64,000 nt of DNA from Burkholderiales bacterium. Its GTDB lineage: Bacteria > Pseudomonadota > Gammaproteobacteria > Burkholderiales > WYBJ01. Made by a program: the position numbers and the translations under genes. Within the stretch, counting starts at the first letter, position 1, and each line of letters opens with the position of its first letter. The DNA is taken from positions 186,001-250,000 of the forward strand of contig JALHQN010000002.1 of the NCBI GenBank assembly GCA_022841915.1. Reading direction: 5' to 3'. Of this stretch, positions 33,302 through 44,316 are shown piece after piece. The notes under the pieces are model-generated. The model ran no database searches. It worked only from the letters and a program-made list of their open reading frames with translations, and had not been told where the DNA came from.

Positions 33302-35184
33302 GCCGTCTGTCCAAGGACGCCGGAACGGCGCTTGAGATGGACCACCAACAGATTCATCGCGGCAGGCGTGATGCCGGAGATCCTCGCTGCCTGCCCTAGG
33401 GTTTCAGGCCGCTGCTTCGCCAACTTCTGACGAACTTCGGTCGAAAGCCCCGGCACCGCACCGTAGTCGATGTCTTCGGGCAAGCGCCAAGTCTCGTACC
33501 GTTTCTGGCGCTCTACCTGCTCTTGCTGCCGATCGACATATCCTTGATATTTGGTGGATATTTCGACCTGCTGGGCAACGTCAGCGGTCATCGTTTCCGC
33601 CTCGGGGATCCAGTGCGCGATATCGGCGAACGACATGCCGGGGCGTTTGACGATCTCCGCGAGCGTTATGTCGCGTGCGCCCCCGTCAGGGAATAAGCGC
33701 GTAGCCAGTTCCGAGGGAAGGGCTTTGGCACCGAGTCGGGTACCCTTCAGGTGTCCGAGGGTACGCTCGATCGCGTCTCGGCGGCGCTGATAACTGACCC
33801 AGCGCGCCTCGTCCACCACTCCGAGGCGGCGCCCGATTTCTGTCAGCCTGAGATCCGCATTGTCTTCGCGAAGACTGAGTCGGTACTCGGCTCTACTCGT
33901 GAACATCCTGTACGGCTCGTTGACCCCTCGGGTGACGAGATCGTCGACCAATACACCCAAATACGCTTCGTCACGCCTGGGAGACCACCCGTCGAGACCC
34001 CGGGCAGAGCGCCCGGCGTTCATTCCGGCCAGCAGGCCCTGCGCGGCCGCCTCCTCGTAACCGGTCGTGCCATTGACCTGGCCGGCAAGGAAGAGACCAC
34101 GGATTGCTTTCGACTCCAAAGTCGCGGAGAGAGCACGCGGATCGAAATAATCGTATTCGATGGCATAGCCGGGACGCAGCACATGTGCGTTCTCCAGGCC
34201 TGCGATCGAGCGTACAGCGGCGACTTGCACGTCGTAGGGCAAGCTCGTGGAGATTCCGTTGGGGTAGATCTCGTGGGTACCTAGCCCCTCGGGCTCGAGG
34301 AAGATCTGATGAGCGTCTTTCTGGGCGAATCGAACCACCTTGTCTTCGATGGACGGGCAGTATCTCGGCCCAATGCCCTCGATGACTCCGGTGAACATGG
34401 GCGAGCGGTCCAACCCTCCCCGGATGATGTCGTGGGTGCGCTCGTTCGTGTGGGTGATCCAGCAAGGCAGTTGCCTCGGATGCATCTCGGCGGAACCGAG
34501 GAACGAGAACACCGGCGAAGGCTCATCCCCGGGCTGGACTTGCATGCCTGAAAAATCGATGGTTCTGCCGTCGAGGCGGGGAGGGGTCCCCGTCTTCAGG
34601 CGACCGACGGGAAGTGCGAGCTCACGCAATTTTTCGGACAGCGTCATCGACGCGGGATCGCCTGCCCGACCAGCCTGGTAGTTTTCGAGACCGACATGCA
34701 CACGCCCCGCCAAGAATGTGCCTGCAGTAAGGACGACGGCACGCGCGCCGAAGCGCAGCCCCAGTTGGGTGGTCACACCCGTCACATGCTCGCCCTCGAG
34801 GATGAGGTCTTCCACGGCCTGCTGAAACAGCTTCAAGTGGGTTTGATTCTCTAACCGACGACGAATGGCCGCGCGATAAAGGACTCGATCCGCTTGAGCG
34901 CGCGTGGCCCGGACGGCAGGGCCTTTACTTGCGTTTAGGATCCGGAACTGGATACCCGCTTCGTCCGTAGCGATGGCCATCGCACCCCCGAGGGCATCGA
35001 CTTCCTTGACCAGATGCCCCTTGCCAATGCCGCCGATGGAAGGGTTGCAAGACATCTGACCCAACGTGTCGAGATTGTGTGTGAGGAGGAGGGTAGAGCA
35101 ACCCATTCGTGCGCTGGCCAGGGCGGCCTCGGTACCGGCATGCCCGCCACCGACCACAATCACATCGAAACGCTCGTCGAACAT
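33298..35184 (-). CDS. mnmG: tRNA uridine 5-carboxymethylaminomethyl modification enzyme MnmG
   Basis: FAD- and folate-dependent partner of MnmE in making cmnm5U34 of tRNAs. The 628-residue protein has the FAD-binding [19 protein letters not shown] (about 10-28), the family signatures [18 protein letters not shown] and [17 protein letters not shown], a Cys-containing active-site segment, and the C-terminal MnmE/tRNA-binding helices. A promoter candidate and the parS palindrome lie directly upstream. Confidence 0.98.
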   Translation of the reverse strand: MFDERFDVIVVGGGHAGTEAALASARMGCSTLLLTHNLDTLGQMSCNPSIGGIGKGHLVKEVDALGGAMAIATDEAGIQFRILNASKGPAVRATRAQADRVLYRAAIRRRLENQTHLKLFQQAVEDLILEGEHVTGVTTQLGLRFGARAVVLTAGTFLAGRVHVGLENYQAGRAGDPASMTLSEKLRELALPVGRLKTGTPPRLDGRTIDFSGMQVQPGDEPSPVFSFLGSAEMHPRQLPCWITHTNERTHDIIRGGLDRSPMFTGVIEGIGPRYCPSIEDKVVRFAQKDAHQIFLEPEGLGTHEIYPNGISTSLPYDVQVAAVRSIAGLENAHVLRPGYAIEYDYFDPRALSATLESKAIRGLFLAGQVNGTTGYEEAAAQGLLAGMNAGRSARGLDGWSPRRDEAYLGVLVDDLVTRGVNEPYRMFTSRAEYRLSLREDNADLRLTEIGRRLGVVDEARWVSYQRRRDAIERTLGHLKGTRLGAKALPSELATRLFPDGGARDITLAEIVKRPGMSFADIAHWIPEAETMTADVAQQVEISTKYQGYVDRQQEQVERQKRYETWRLPEDIDYGAVPGLSTEVRQKLAKQRPETLGQAARISGITPAAMNLLVVHLKRRSGVLGQTA

Positions 35185-35213
35185 GGGAGTCCTCGACCTC
35201 TTGAACCTCGCGC

Positions 35214-35229
35214 TGTTTCACGTGAAACA
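35214..35229. promoter_or_regulatory. parS site (ParB binding)
   Basis: An exact 16-bp palindrome TGTTTCACGTGAAACA, the consensus chromosomal parS, lies 30 bases upstream of the mnmG ATG in the mnmE-mnmG gap and 3.9 kb from dnaA. It is immediately downstream of the candidate mnmG promoter, so bound ParB could affect transcription of mnmG-rsmG-parA-parB. I noticed no second copy in the window. Confidence 0.96.
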
Positions 35230-35243
35230 ACCAACGGGCGCGC

Positions 35244-35272
35244 AGTATAGCTTCAGGAAGTATGGATTGCGA
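35244..35272 (-). promoter_or_regulatory. Candidate mnmG-rsmG-parAB promoter
   Basis: On the minus strand TCGCAA (35272-35267), a 17-base spacer and TATACT (35249-35244) give a strong -10 and a weak -35. The predicted start, near 35237, is just ahead of parS. Confidence 0.5.
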
Positions 35273-35286
35273 GACGACGCCAGGAA

Positions 35287-36624
35287 CTACTTGCCAATGC
35301 AGAACTTCGCGAAAATCTCTCCAAGTATATCGTCCGCGACCACTTCACCCGTGATCTCGGACAGAGCTCCTTGGCACAACCTTAACTCCTCCGCCGCAAT
35401 TTCAGGCTCCGACAAAGCCTCCACCGCCCGCGAGAGAGCCTCTCGCGCTCCGCGCAGCGCCCGAAGCTGCCGTTCGCGCGCCGCGAATGCGCTCTCTACC
35501 TCGCCGCCGTCGCATCCGAAAGACACGAGGGCACGCCGCAACTCTTCTAGTCCCGCGCCCGTCCTTGCCGACAGCCACACGTGAACCCCGTCGCTGCGCG
35601 TTTCCGTACCGGGCTGTCGTCCGACCAAGTCGATCTTGTTATGGACCCAAACACGACGAGTCTCTGCGGGTAGACGACCGAGCATCTCGTCGTCGAGTCG
35701 CAGAGAAGACGACTCATCCACCACCACCACAAGCACGTCCGCTGTGGCGACAGCCCCCCACGTGCGCTCAATACCCAGTTCCTCCACCGGATCTTCCGTA
35801 CACCTGAGCCCGGCGGTATCCACCACTTGAACGGGAATGCCATCGATCTGGACGACCTCCTTGACGAGATCGCGCGTCGTACCCGGGATGGGCGTCACAA
35901 TCGCGACGTCATCATTACATAACCCATTGATTATGCTAGATTTTCCTGAGTTTGGAGGGCCAACGAGGGCAATACTGATTCCCTCGCGCAAGATCTTGCC
36001 GACCGTTCCAGCCCGCTCCGCGCTGGCGAGCGCCCCTACGAGCGTCTTCAGACGATCACCCACACCGGCTTCGCCGAGGAAGTCTATCCCCTCTTCCGGA
36101 AAGTCTAGCGCGCCCTCGAGCAACACCCTCAGCGCCATCAGTTCCTCTTGAAAGCGAGCGACCCTTCGAGAGAACTCCCCCGTAAGCGTTCTGGCAGCGC
36201 TCTTGGCTGCCTGATCGGTACGGGCGACGATAAGATCCGCGACCGCCTCAGCTTGTGCCAAATCGAGCCGGCCATTCAAGAAGGCCCTCTTGGTGAACTC
36301 GCCGGCCTCGGCCAGACGGGCCCCCAGATCGAGGCAACGCCTGAGCACCTGGTTGATGACGACAGGGCCCCCATGGCCCTGGAGTTCCAACACGTCCTCG
36401 CCCGTATAGGAGCGCGGTGCGGAAAACAGCAGCCCTATGCCCTCGTCGATCGTGCCGTCATCCGCATCGAGAAAGCGGACCAGACAAGCTCTCCGGAGCG
36501 GCAACGACCTGCCACAGAGCACCCGTGCGATCTGGGTCGCGCGCGGTCCGGAAACCCGGACTACGCCAATACCTCCCACCCCCGGCGGCGTTGCTATCGC
36601 CGCGATGGTATCAGCGACGTCCAT
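35287..36624 (-). CDS. mnmE: tRNA modification GTPase MnmE
   Basis: Potassium-dependent GTPase that works with MnmG on U34 of tRNAs. The 445-residue protein has the tetrahydrofolate-binding N-terminal domain (DTIAAIATPPGVGGIGVVRV), a helical domain, the G domain with GPPNSGKSSIINGL (G1), PIPGTTRD (G2), DTAGLR (G3) and a NKID-type G4, and the C-terminal FCIGK motif. I chose the ATG at 36624 over an upstream one at 36675 because it gives the family N-terminus. The start lies inside the last codons of yidC (14-base overlap), so coupling is likely; a GGAGG about 20 bases upstream is too far to be ideal. Confidence 0.97.
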   Translation of the reverse strand: MDVADTIAAIATPPGVGGIGVVRVSGPRATQIARVLCGRSLPLRRACLVRFLDADDGTIDEGIGLLFSAPRSYTGEDVLELQGHGGPVVINQVLRRCLDLGARLAEAGEFTKRAFLNGRLDLAQAEAVADLIVARTDQAAKSAARTLTGEFSRRVARFQEELMALRVLLEGALDFPEEGIDFLGEAGVGDRLKTLVGALASAERAGTVGKILREGISIALVGPPNSGKSSIINGLCNDDVAIVTPIPGTTRDLVKEVVQIDGIPVQVVDTAGLRCTEDPVEELGIERTWGAVATADVLVVVVDESSSLRLDDEMLGRLPAETRRVWVHNKIDLVGRQPGTETRSDGVHVWLSARTGAGLEELRRALVSFGCDGGEVESAFAARERQLRALRGAREALSRAVEALSEPEIAAEELRLCQGALSEITGEVVADDILGEIFAKFCIGK

Positions 36625-38275
36625 GGGCAGGCGCAGCCTGTTCCATCCTCCGCGTGATGTGCCACTGCTGCGCAATCGACAAAATGTTGTTCACTAGCCA
36701 GTAAAGGACCAGGCCTGCGGGAAAGAAGAAGAAAAAGACACTGAAGGCGATCGGCATGATCTTCATGATCTTCGCCTGAATGGGATCGGGGGGTTCCGGA
36801 TTGAGGCGCGTCTGAATGATCATGGTCGCTCCCATCAGGATGGGAAGAATGAAATACGGATCGGTCGCCGCCAGATCCTTGATCCAACCGAAGAACGGCG
36901 CTTGCCGCAACTCGAAACTCGCCAACAAAACCCAGTAAAGCGCAATAAAAACAGGGATTTGTACGAGAATCGGAAGACATCCGCCCAGCGGGTTGATCTT
37001 CTCTGTCTTGTACATTTCCATCATCGCCTGTTGCATGCGCTGACGGTCGTCCCCGTACTGTTCCTTCAGTCGCTGCATCTTGGGCGCCAAGACTCGCATC
37101 TTCGCCATGGACCGATAACTCGCTGCGGACAACGGGTAAAAGATGAGCTTGATCAGGCAAGTCAGCAGGATGATTGCCACACCCCAGTTGCCTACCCAGG
37201 CATACAAGTTCTTGAGCACCCAGAACAAGGGCGCTGCAATGATGGTGAGCCAGCCGTAATCGACCGTGAGTTCTAGTCCGGGTGCGATGGTCGCGAGTTT
37301 GTCTTGGTCCTGGGGGCCCGCGTACAGCGTTACTTCTTGAACCAATGTGCCGTCCGTACCCTGCGCCGCCAAGGGAACGATGACGCCCGCTGTGTACAGA
37401 TCGCCGTCGACCTTCTTGGTATAAAACTCACGTGCAATAGGCGGCTGGACTATCCAAGCACTCACGAAATAATGCTGCACGAGGCCTATCCACCCCTCGT
37501 TCGCGGTCTTCGGGTACGTCACCTTGCCCTTTTCGATATCACCAAAGGCAACCTTCTGGAACTTGTTCAGCTCTGTGTAGACCGCCACGCCCGTGTAGGT
37601 CGGCAGCATGGCAGAGTCGCCTTCGGGCGGTGTACTATCGCGAAGCACTTGATAGTACGCGTATATTTGTCGCGGCGACGCGCCCCCGGCAGTTCGAAGT
37701 TCCTGCCTGATCCGAACGGAGTAACTGCCGCGTTCGAAGACGAAGACCTTACTGGTCACGCTGCCATCGGAGGCGGTGCTTTCGAGACGCACCTCGAGTA
37801 CCTGCTGCCCATCTTGGAGCTTGTACTCCCGGGCAGCCGCCGTGAACTTGGAGTTGTGGTTGGGCAATCCTTCCCCGATCAGCCCGCTTTGCGCCACGTA
37901 TGTCCGCTGCGGCCCGCGTTCGAGCAGCACGAAATTCTTGGAGGTGTCCACCGTGCCCCGATGTTTGGGCAACTCGATGTGCTTGATCGTCCCGCCGATG
38001 GTGTCGATCTGAACGTTCAACACATCCGTGAAGACTTGAATGGTCTCCCCGTCCTGTCCCTTTTGAGTCGTCGCAGCTGGGCCCGTATTGAGGATAGGCG
38101 CGTCGAGGGCCTTGGTCGGACCGGAAGGAACATCAGCCGCCGGCGTCTTTGTGCCCGGCTGGGCGGGCGTAGCCGTAGCCGGCTGCGGAGGCCGGCTTTC
38201 TCGCTGCCATGCTTCGAACAGCATGAACATCGAGAAAAAAAAGATCATCGCGAGTATGAGACGTTGCGTATCCAT
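36611..38275 (-). CDS. yidC: Membrane protein insertase YidC
   Basis: Inner-membrane insertase acting with or without SecYEG. The 554-residue protein has an N-terminal membrane helix (about 6-22), a Pro/Ala/Thr-rich stretch, a large periplasmic beta domain (about 60-330), and the conserved 60 kDa core with five membrane segments (about 345-545), including YGWLTIIAAPLFWVLKNLYA and NPLGGCLPILVQIPVFIALY with the hydrophilic-groove Arg upstream. It lies in the canonical rpmH-rnpA-yidD-yidC-mnmE string and is 12 bases from yidD. Confidence 0.98.
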   Translation of the reverse strand: MDTQRLILAMIFFFSMFMLFEAWQRESRPPQPATATPAQPGTKTPAADVPSGPTKALDAPILNTGPAATTQKGQDGETIQVFTDVLNVQIDTIGGTIKHIELPKHRGTVDTSKNFVLLERGPQRTYVAQSGLIGEGLPNHNSKFTAAAREYKLQDGQQVLEVRLESTASDGSVTSKVFVFERGSYSVRIRQELRTAGGASPRQIYAYYQVLRDSTPPEGDSAMLPTYTGVAVYTELNKFQKVAFGDIEKGKVTYPKTANEGWIGLVQHYFVSAWIVQPPIAREFYTKKVDGDLYTAGVIVPLAAQGTDGTLVQEVTLYAGPQDQDKLATIAPGLELTVDYGWLTIIAAPLFWVLKNLYAWVGNWGVAIILLTCLIKLIFYPLSAASYRSMAKMRVLAPKMQRLKEQYGDDRQRMQQAMMEMYKTEKINPLGGCLPILVQIPVFIALYWVLLASFELRQAPFFGWIKDLAATDPYFILPILMGATMIIQTRLNPEPPDPIQAKIMKIMPIAFSVFFFFFPAGLVLYWLVNNILSIAQQWHITRRMEQAAPAHGRR

Positions 38276-38287
38276 TGTTCAGTTCGC

Positions 38288-38497
38288 TTACGGGACCGGG
38301 TCGTGACCGCCGCAATGCCAAGGATGGCAACGCAACAGACGTCTAATCGCTAGCCATGTACCACGAAGCACGCCATAGCGGCCTATCGCTTCGTGTGCGT
38401 ACTCGGAGCACGAGGGATAGAAACGACAAACGGGGCCAATCAGGGGACTGATCGCGTAGCGATATGCGCGAAGCAACCACAAAGCGATCTTGGTCAT
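38288..38497 (-). CDS. yidD: Membrane protein insertion efficiency factor YidD
   Basis: Small membrane-associated protein that improves YidC-dependent insertion. The 69-residue product has the family signature [19 protein letters not shown] (about 24-42) and the C-terminal [18 protein letters not shown] with conserved Cys and His. An N-terminal amphipathic helix ([17 protein letters not shown]) precedes it. It lies between rnpA (4 bases) and yidC (12 bases) as in most bacteria. Confidence 0.96.
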   Translation of the reverse strand: MTKIALWLLRAYRYAISPLIGPVCRFYPSCSEYAHEAIGRYGVLRGTWLAIRRLLRCHPWHCGGHDPVP

Positions 38498-38501
38498 GGT
38501 C

Positions 38502-38837
38502 CTAACGGTGAAACAAAATCTCCAACTCCTGCCGCGCGTCTAGCAGGCTGGGATGCTTATAAGGCTGGATCAGCGAGACGAAGAAATCGACGGACGCCAA
38601 CTCGCCTCGCTGGTGCCGAAAAACTTCGCGTACGCATCGTTTCATGCGGTTACGGTCTACCGAACTTCTTAGAACCTGTTTCGCCACGCGAACCAGAATG
38701 CGGGCGTATCCGACCTCATTGTGAATGCGGCGGACCACGAACCATCGTCCGCGCGTTCTGGCGGCATTTCGGAGCTTGACCGCCTGCTCGTCACTGGTCA
38801 CCCGCGCCGTGCGTGGGAGCCGGTTCCGAGGCTTCAC
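38502..38837 (-). CDS. rnpA: Ribonuclease P protein component
   Basis: Basic protein subunit of RNase P, which matures tRNA 5' ends together with the M1 RNA. The 111-residue protein has the RNR motif as [17 protein letters not shown] (about 58-74) and RGRWFVVRR upstream. The start is GTG at 38837, the last sense codon of rpmH read in another frame, giving a 4-base GTGA overlap and probable coupling. The RNase P RNA gene is not in this window. Confidence 0.93.
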   Translation of the reverse strand: MKPRNRLPRTARVTSDEQAVKLRNAARTRGRWFVVRRIHNEVGYARILVRVAKQVLRSSVDRNRMKRCVREVFRHQRGELASVDFFVSLIQPYKHPSLLDARQELEILFHR

Positions 38838-38968
38838 ACTGCCAAGCGTGTTCGACCTTTGGCGCGACGAGCACGCAGTACGGCACGTCCACCGGGTGTT
38901 TTCAGGCGGGCTCGAAACCCGTGCGTCCTCGTGCGACGCGTTTTGGAGGGCTGGTATGTGCGCTTCAT
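38834..38968 (-). CDS. rpmH: 50S ribosomal protein L34
   Basis: A 44-residue highly basic ribosomal protein, normal length. It begins [12 protein letters not shown] and continues through [20 protein letters not shown] to [10 protein letters not shown], the textbook L34 sequence. A well-placed promoter lies about 30 bases upstream. It starts the rpmH-rnpA-yidD-yidC unit, pointing away from dnaA, and marks the left edge of the origin region. Confidence 0.98.
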   Translation of the reverse strand: MKRTYQPSKTRRTRTHGFRARLKTPGGRAVLRARRAKGRTRLAV

Positions 38969-38998
38969 CGCGTCACTCCGTTAATTAAAAAGCCTCGT

Positions 38999-39028
38999 AT
39001 TAGACATTCCGACGCAAAGTCCTGTCAA
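38999..39028 (-). promoter_or_regulatory. rpmH promoter
   Basis: On the minus strand an exact TTGACA (39028-39023), an 18-base spacer and TCTAAT (39004-38999, one mismatch) form the best sigma70-like promoter I found in the window. The predicted start is about 38992, some 24 bases before the rpmH ATG. Confidence 0.8.
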
Positions 39029-39092
39029 TCGACAAACTCTGTCCCTAGCTTGGTAGCACCACGGATTCACCGCACCGCTACTGCCTGGTGCT

Positions 39093-39106
39093 TGTGGATA
39101 ACCACA
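39093..39106. promoter_or_regulatory. DnaA box in inverted repeat upstream of dnaA
   Basis: TGTGGATAA (39093-39101) is an exact DnaA box on the minus strand. It is part of a symmetrical TGTGG-ATAA-CCACA element (39093-39106). It ends 12 bases before the candidate dnaA -10, over the -35 region, suggesting that DnaA controls its own gene. Confidence 0.75.
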
Positions 39107-39118
39107 GGTGAAAAGCGA

Positions 39119-39124
39119 TAGAAT
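39119..39124 (+). promoter_or_regulatory. Candidate dnaA -10 element
   Basis: TAGAAT 64 bases before the dnaA ATG, with the DnaA-box inverted repeat over the -35 position. No good -35 hexamer is visible. Confidence 0.4.
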
Positions 39125-39188
39125 CGACAGTCCCGCGCCACGAATCGGCCATCAGAGCCGCGCGTCACACCGAGACCCTTGTCATCCC

Positions 39189-40538
39189 ATGAGCAGCTTC
39201 TGGCGTTCCTGCCTCGAATATTTTCAGCGCGAACTGACGCCGCAGGAATTTTCCGCCTGGATCAAGCCTATTCGCTTTACCCGAACCGAAGAATCGGTTC
39301 TTCTGGAAGTACCCAATAGACTGGCATTGCGCTGGATCAAGGACACCTACCTGAGCCGGATCCAGCTGCTCGCCGACGAGCATTTCTCCACGCCCACGAC
39401 AATATCGGTGAACTTACTCCCCCGGCCTGTAGAGAGCGTCCCTACGCCGGCTCCTGCCGAACCTGCGACCCCTCGAGTTGTGTCGCCGTCGATGCAGGCG
39501 CAGTCAGCAGCGAGTGATGCGTCCCGGCTCAACCCCGCCTACACATTCGAAACTTTCGTGACGGGTCGCGCAAATCAGCTCGCGCGCGCGGCAGCGATTC
39601 AGGTCGCGGACAGTCCCGCCACCTCGTACAACCCGCTTTTCATATACGGCGGCGTCGGCCTGGGCAAGACGCACTTGCTCCATGCTGTCGGCAACCTCGT
39701 GAGGGAACGCACACCGAACGCCAAGATCCGCTATCTGCATGCCGAGCAGTATGTTTCCGACCTCGTCCGTGCTGTGCAACACCGATCGTTCGACCAGTTC
39801 AAGCGCTATTACCAATCACTCGATTTGCTGCTCATCGACGACATACAGTTCTTCGCCGATAAGAACCGAACTCAGGAAGAATTCTTTTACACTTTCAACG
39901 CCCTCCTCGAATCCCGGCGTCAAATCGTGATCACATGCGACTCCTTTCCAAAAGAGATCGCCGGGATGGAAGACCGCCTGAAGACTCGCTTCGGCTGGGG
40001 CCTCACGGTCTCTGTGGAGCCACCCGACCTCGAAATGCGGGTGGCCATTCTGCTGAAGAAGGCCGAACTCGAGAACGTCATTCTCGACCAGCCCGTGGCC
40101 TTCTTCATTGCTCAGCAAGTGCCCTCCAACGTTCGTGAACTCGAAGGGGCATTGAAGCGCGTACTGGCGTTCTGCCGGTTCTCCGGTCAACCGTTGCGCA
40201 TCGATACCTGCAAAGAAGCACTGCGCGATCTCATTGCTGTCCAGAGTCGCCAAGTAACCATCGACAATATCCAACGCACCGTTGCCGAGTACTACAAGAT
40301 CAAGGTCTCAGAAATGTACTCGAAGAAACGCAGTCGCCTGATCGCACGTCCGCGCCAGATTGCAATGGCGCTCGCCAAGGAACTCACACCTTTGAGCTTG
40401 CCCGACATTGGCGAGGCGTTCGGCGGCAGAGACCATACGACTGTACTTCACGCTTGCCGCAAAGTGGCTGAGTTGCGGACGACCAATTCAGACATTACGC
40501 GCGATTTCAACTCGCTTCTGCAAGTGTTGAGAAACTGA
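39189..40538 (+). CDS. dnaA: Chromosomal replication initiator DnaA
   Basis: AAA+ initiator that binds DnaA boxes and melts oriC. The 449-residue protein has domain I (about 1-80, SSFWRSCLEYFQRELTPQEF), a short Pro/Ala-rich linker (about 80-112), the AAA+ domain with Walker A GGVGLGKT at 154-161 and Walker B LLLIDDIQFF (about 213-222), and domain IV with the box-binding signature GRDHTTVLHACRKV near 412-425. I chose the ATG at 39189 because it yields the family N-terminus; an in-frame start at 39108 would add a 27-residue extension lying across the candidate promoter. Confidence 0.98.
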   Translation: MSSFWRSCLEYFQRELTPQEFSAWIKPIRFTRTEESVLLEVPNRLALRWIKDTYLSRIQLLADEHFSTPTTISVNLLPRPVESVPTPAPAEPATPRVVSPSMQAQSAASDASRLNPAYTFETFVTGRANQLARAAAIQVADSPATSYNPLFIYGGVGLGKTHLLHAVGNLVRERTPNAKIRYLHAEQYVSDLVRAVQHRSFDQFKRYYQSLDLLLIDDIQFFADKNRTQEEFFYTFNALLESRRQIVITCDSFPKEIAGMEDRLKTRFGWGLTVSVEPPDLEMRVAILLKKAELENVILDQPVAFFIAQQVPSNVRELEGALKRVLAFCRFSGQPLRIDTCKEALRDLIAVQSRQVTIDNIQRTVAEYYKIKVSEMYSKKRSRLIARPRQIAMALAKELTPLSLPDIGEAFGGRDHTTVLHACRKVAELRTTNSDITRDFNSLLQVLRN

Positions 40539-40557
40539 TGACAGCTTGGGTACAAAG

Positions 40558-40566
40558 TGTGGATAA
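40558..40566 (-). promoter_or_regulatory. Consensus DnaA box downstream of dnaA
   Basis: An exact TTATCCACA read on the minus strand, 20 bases after the dnaA stop. Confidence 0.75.
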
Positions 40567-40703
40567 GCCGGGCGTTTCCTTCATCGCAACATTTCATACA
40601 GAATTCATGCACAGGCCATACACGTATTCTCCCGCACTGGCAGAGGGGATTTTTTCCCTACGTTTGAATCGCTTGGCCAGTTATCCCAAATTTTCAGCGA
40701 TGC

Positions 40704-40718
40704 CTACCACTACTACTA
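40704..40718. promoter_or_regulatory. DnaA-trio-like repeat
   Basis: Five consecutive triplets CTA-CCA-CTA-CTA-CTA on the plus strand. The complementary strand reads 3'-GAT-GGT-GAT-GAT-GAT-5', the form and polarity of DnaA-trio elements (3'-[G/A]AT-5' repeats) with the DnaA boxes on the correct side. Confidence 0.5.
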
Positions 40719-40731
40719 TTTCGGATAAGAA

Positions 40732-41838
40732 ATGAAGTTATTGGAATGCTCGCGCGACGAACTGTTGGCCCCTCTTCAAACCGTAAGCGGTATCGTCGAA
40801 CGTCGCCATACGCTGCCAATCCTGTCCAACGTTCTGCTCGAAAAAGGGAATGACGGATTGACGCTGCTGGCTACCGACCTAGAGATTCAGATCTGTAGCA
40901 GATCCCAGATCAGTTCCGGATCGGACACCACCACGATAACGACCTCCGCACGCAAGCTCCAAGACATCCTGCGCGCGTTGCCCGCAGATGCGAAAGTCAG
41001 TATCGAGAGCAACGCCAATCGACTTCAACTCAAGTCAGGGCGCAGCCGGTTTACCCTCCAGGCATTGCCGCCCGAAGATTTTCCCCGACTGGCCGCCGGC
41101 GCCGAAGTGGTCGATGAAGTGACCTTGACCCAAAAGGCGCTTCGTTCATTGCTGCTGCTCGTGCAGTACTCGATGGCCCAGCAGGACATCCGTTACTACC
41201 TCAACGGCTTGTTGCTCTGCCTGGAAGAACGGGAACTACGTGTGGTTGCAACAGACGGCCATCGCCTGGCGTTTGCCAAAACATCCCTGGATGAAGATCA
41301 TTCTCGCCAGGAAGTCGTTCTGCCGCGCAAGGCCGTGCTAGAGCTTTGCAAATTGCTCCAAGACACCGACGACCCGATCCGCATCGGGCTTCTCGGCAAT
41401 CAGGTGAGGTTCAATTTCGGTTCAGTCGAGCTGGTCACGAAGATCGTCGACGGCAAGTTCCCCGACTACGGCCGAGTGATTCCAACGGGACACCAGAACC
41501 TGATTACGGTCGAGCGCACTGCGTTGCTCCAGGCTTTGCAACGAACAGCGATTCTTTCCAACGACAAGTTTCGCGGGGTACGTTGGGTTCTCACCGAAAA
41601 CAGCCTTCGAGTTTCGTGCACCAATACCGAGCAAGAAGAGGCGCAGGAAGAACTGGAACTTCAGTACTCCGGACCTGCCATCGACATCGGTTTCAATGTC
41701 AATTACCTACTTGACGTCCTCAATGCATTGGCCGGGACACATGTCCGCTGTGCTTTCGGCGATGCAAGCAGCAGTGTCTTGATGACGGATCCGACGCTCG
41801 AGAACTTCAAGTACGTCATTATGCCGATGCGCATCTAA
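40732..41838 (+). CDS. dnaN: DNA polymerase III beta sliding clamp
   Basis: Ring-shaped processivity clamp that tethers polymerases and other partners to DNA. The 368-residue protein has three similar clamp domains (about 1-120, 128-245 and 248-368) and starts with MKLLECSRDELLAPLQTVSG. Conserved partner-pocket elements are the central TDGHRLAF and the C-terminal YVIMPMRI, ending in the usual MPMR-hydrophobic motif. It follows dnaA by 193 bases containing the candidate origin, and gyrB begins 18 bases after its stop. Confidence 0.98.
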   Translation: MKLLECSRDELLAPLQTVSGIVERRHTLPILSNVLLEKGNDGLTLLATDLEIQICSRSQISSGSDTTTITTSARKLQDILRALPADAKVSIESNANRLQLKSGRSRFTLQALPPEDFPRLAAGAEVVDEVTLTQKALRSLLLLVQYSMAQQDIRYYLNGLLLCLEERELRVVATDGHRLAFAKTSLDEDHSRQEVVLPRKAVLELCKLLQDTDDPIRIGLLGNQVRFNFGSVELVTKIVDGKFPDYGRVIPTGHQNLITVERTALLQALQRTAILSNDKFRGVRWVLTENSLRVSCTNTEQEEAQEELELQYSGPAIDIGFNVNYLLDVLNALAGTHVRCAFGDASSSVLMTDPTLENFKYVIMPMRI

Positions 41839-44283
<2,445 letters not shown>

Positions 44284-44316
44284 TCCGTTTGACTACGTAG
44301 CGAGCACTGCTGAACA

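Larger units (their letters stand above)
40539..40731. other. Candidate oriC in the dnaA-dnaN gap
   Basis: The 193-base gap contains an exact DnaA box on the minus strand (40558-40566), a one-mismatch box TCATGCACA (40605-40613), a two-mismatch box TTATCCCAA (40681-40689), the A/T-rich runs GATTTTTTCC and CCAAATTTTC, and a CTA-triplet run (40704-40718) just before dnaN. Together with gene divergence at rpmH/dnaA and nearby parS this is the best origin candidate. The rpmH-dnaA gap may also take part, as in bipartite origins. Confidence 0.65.
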
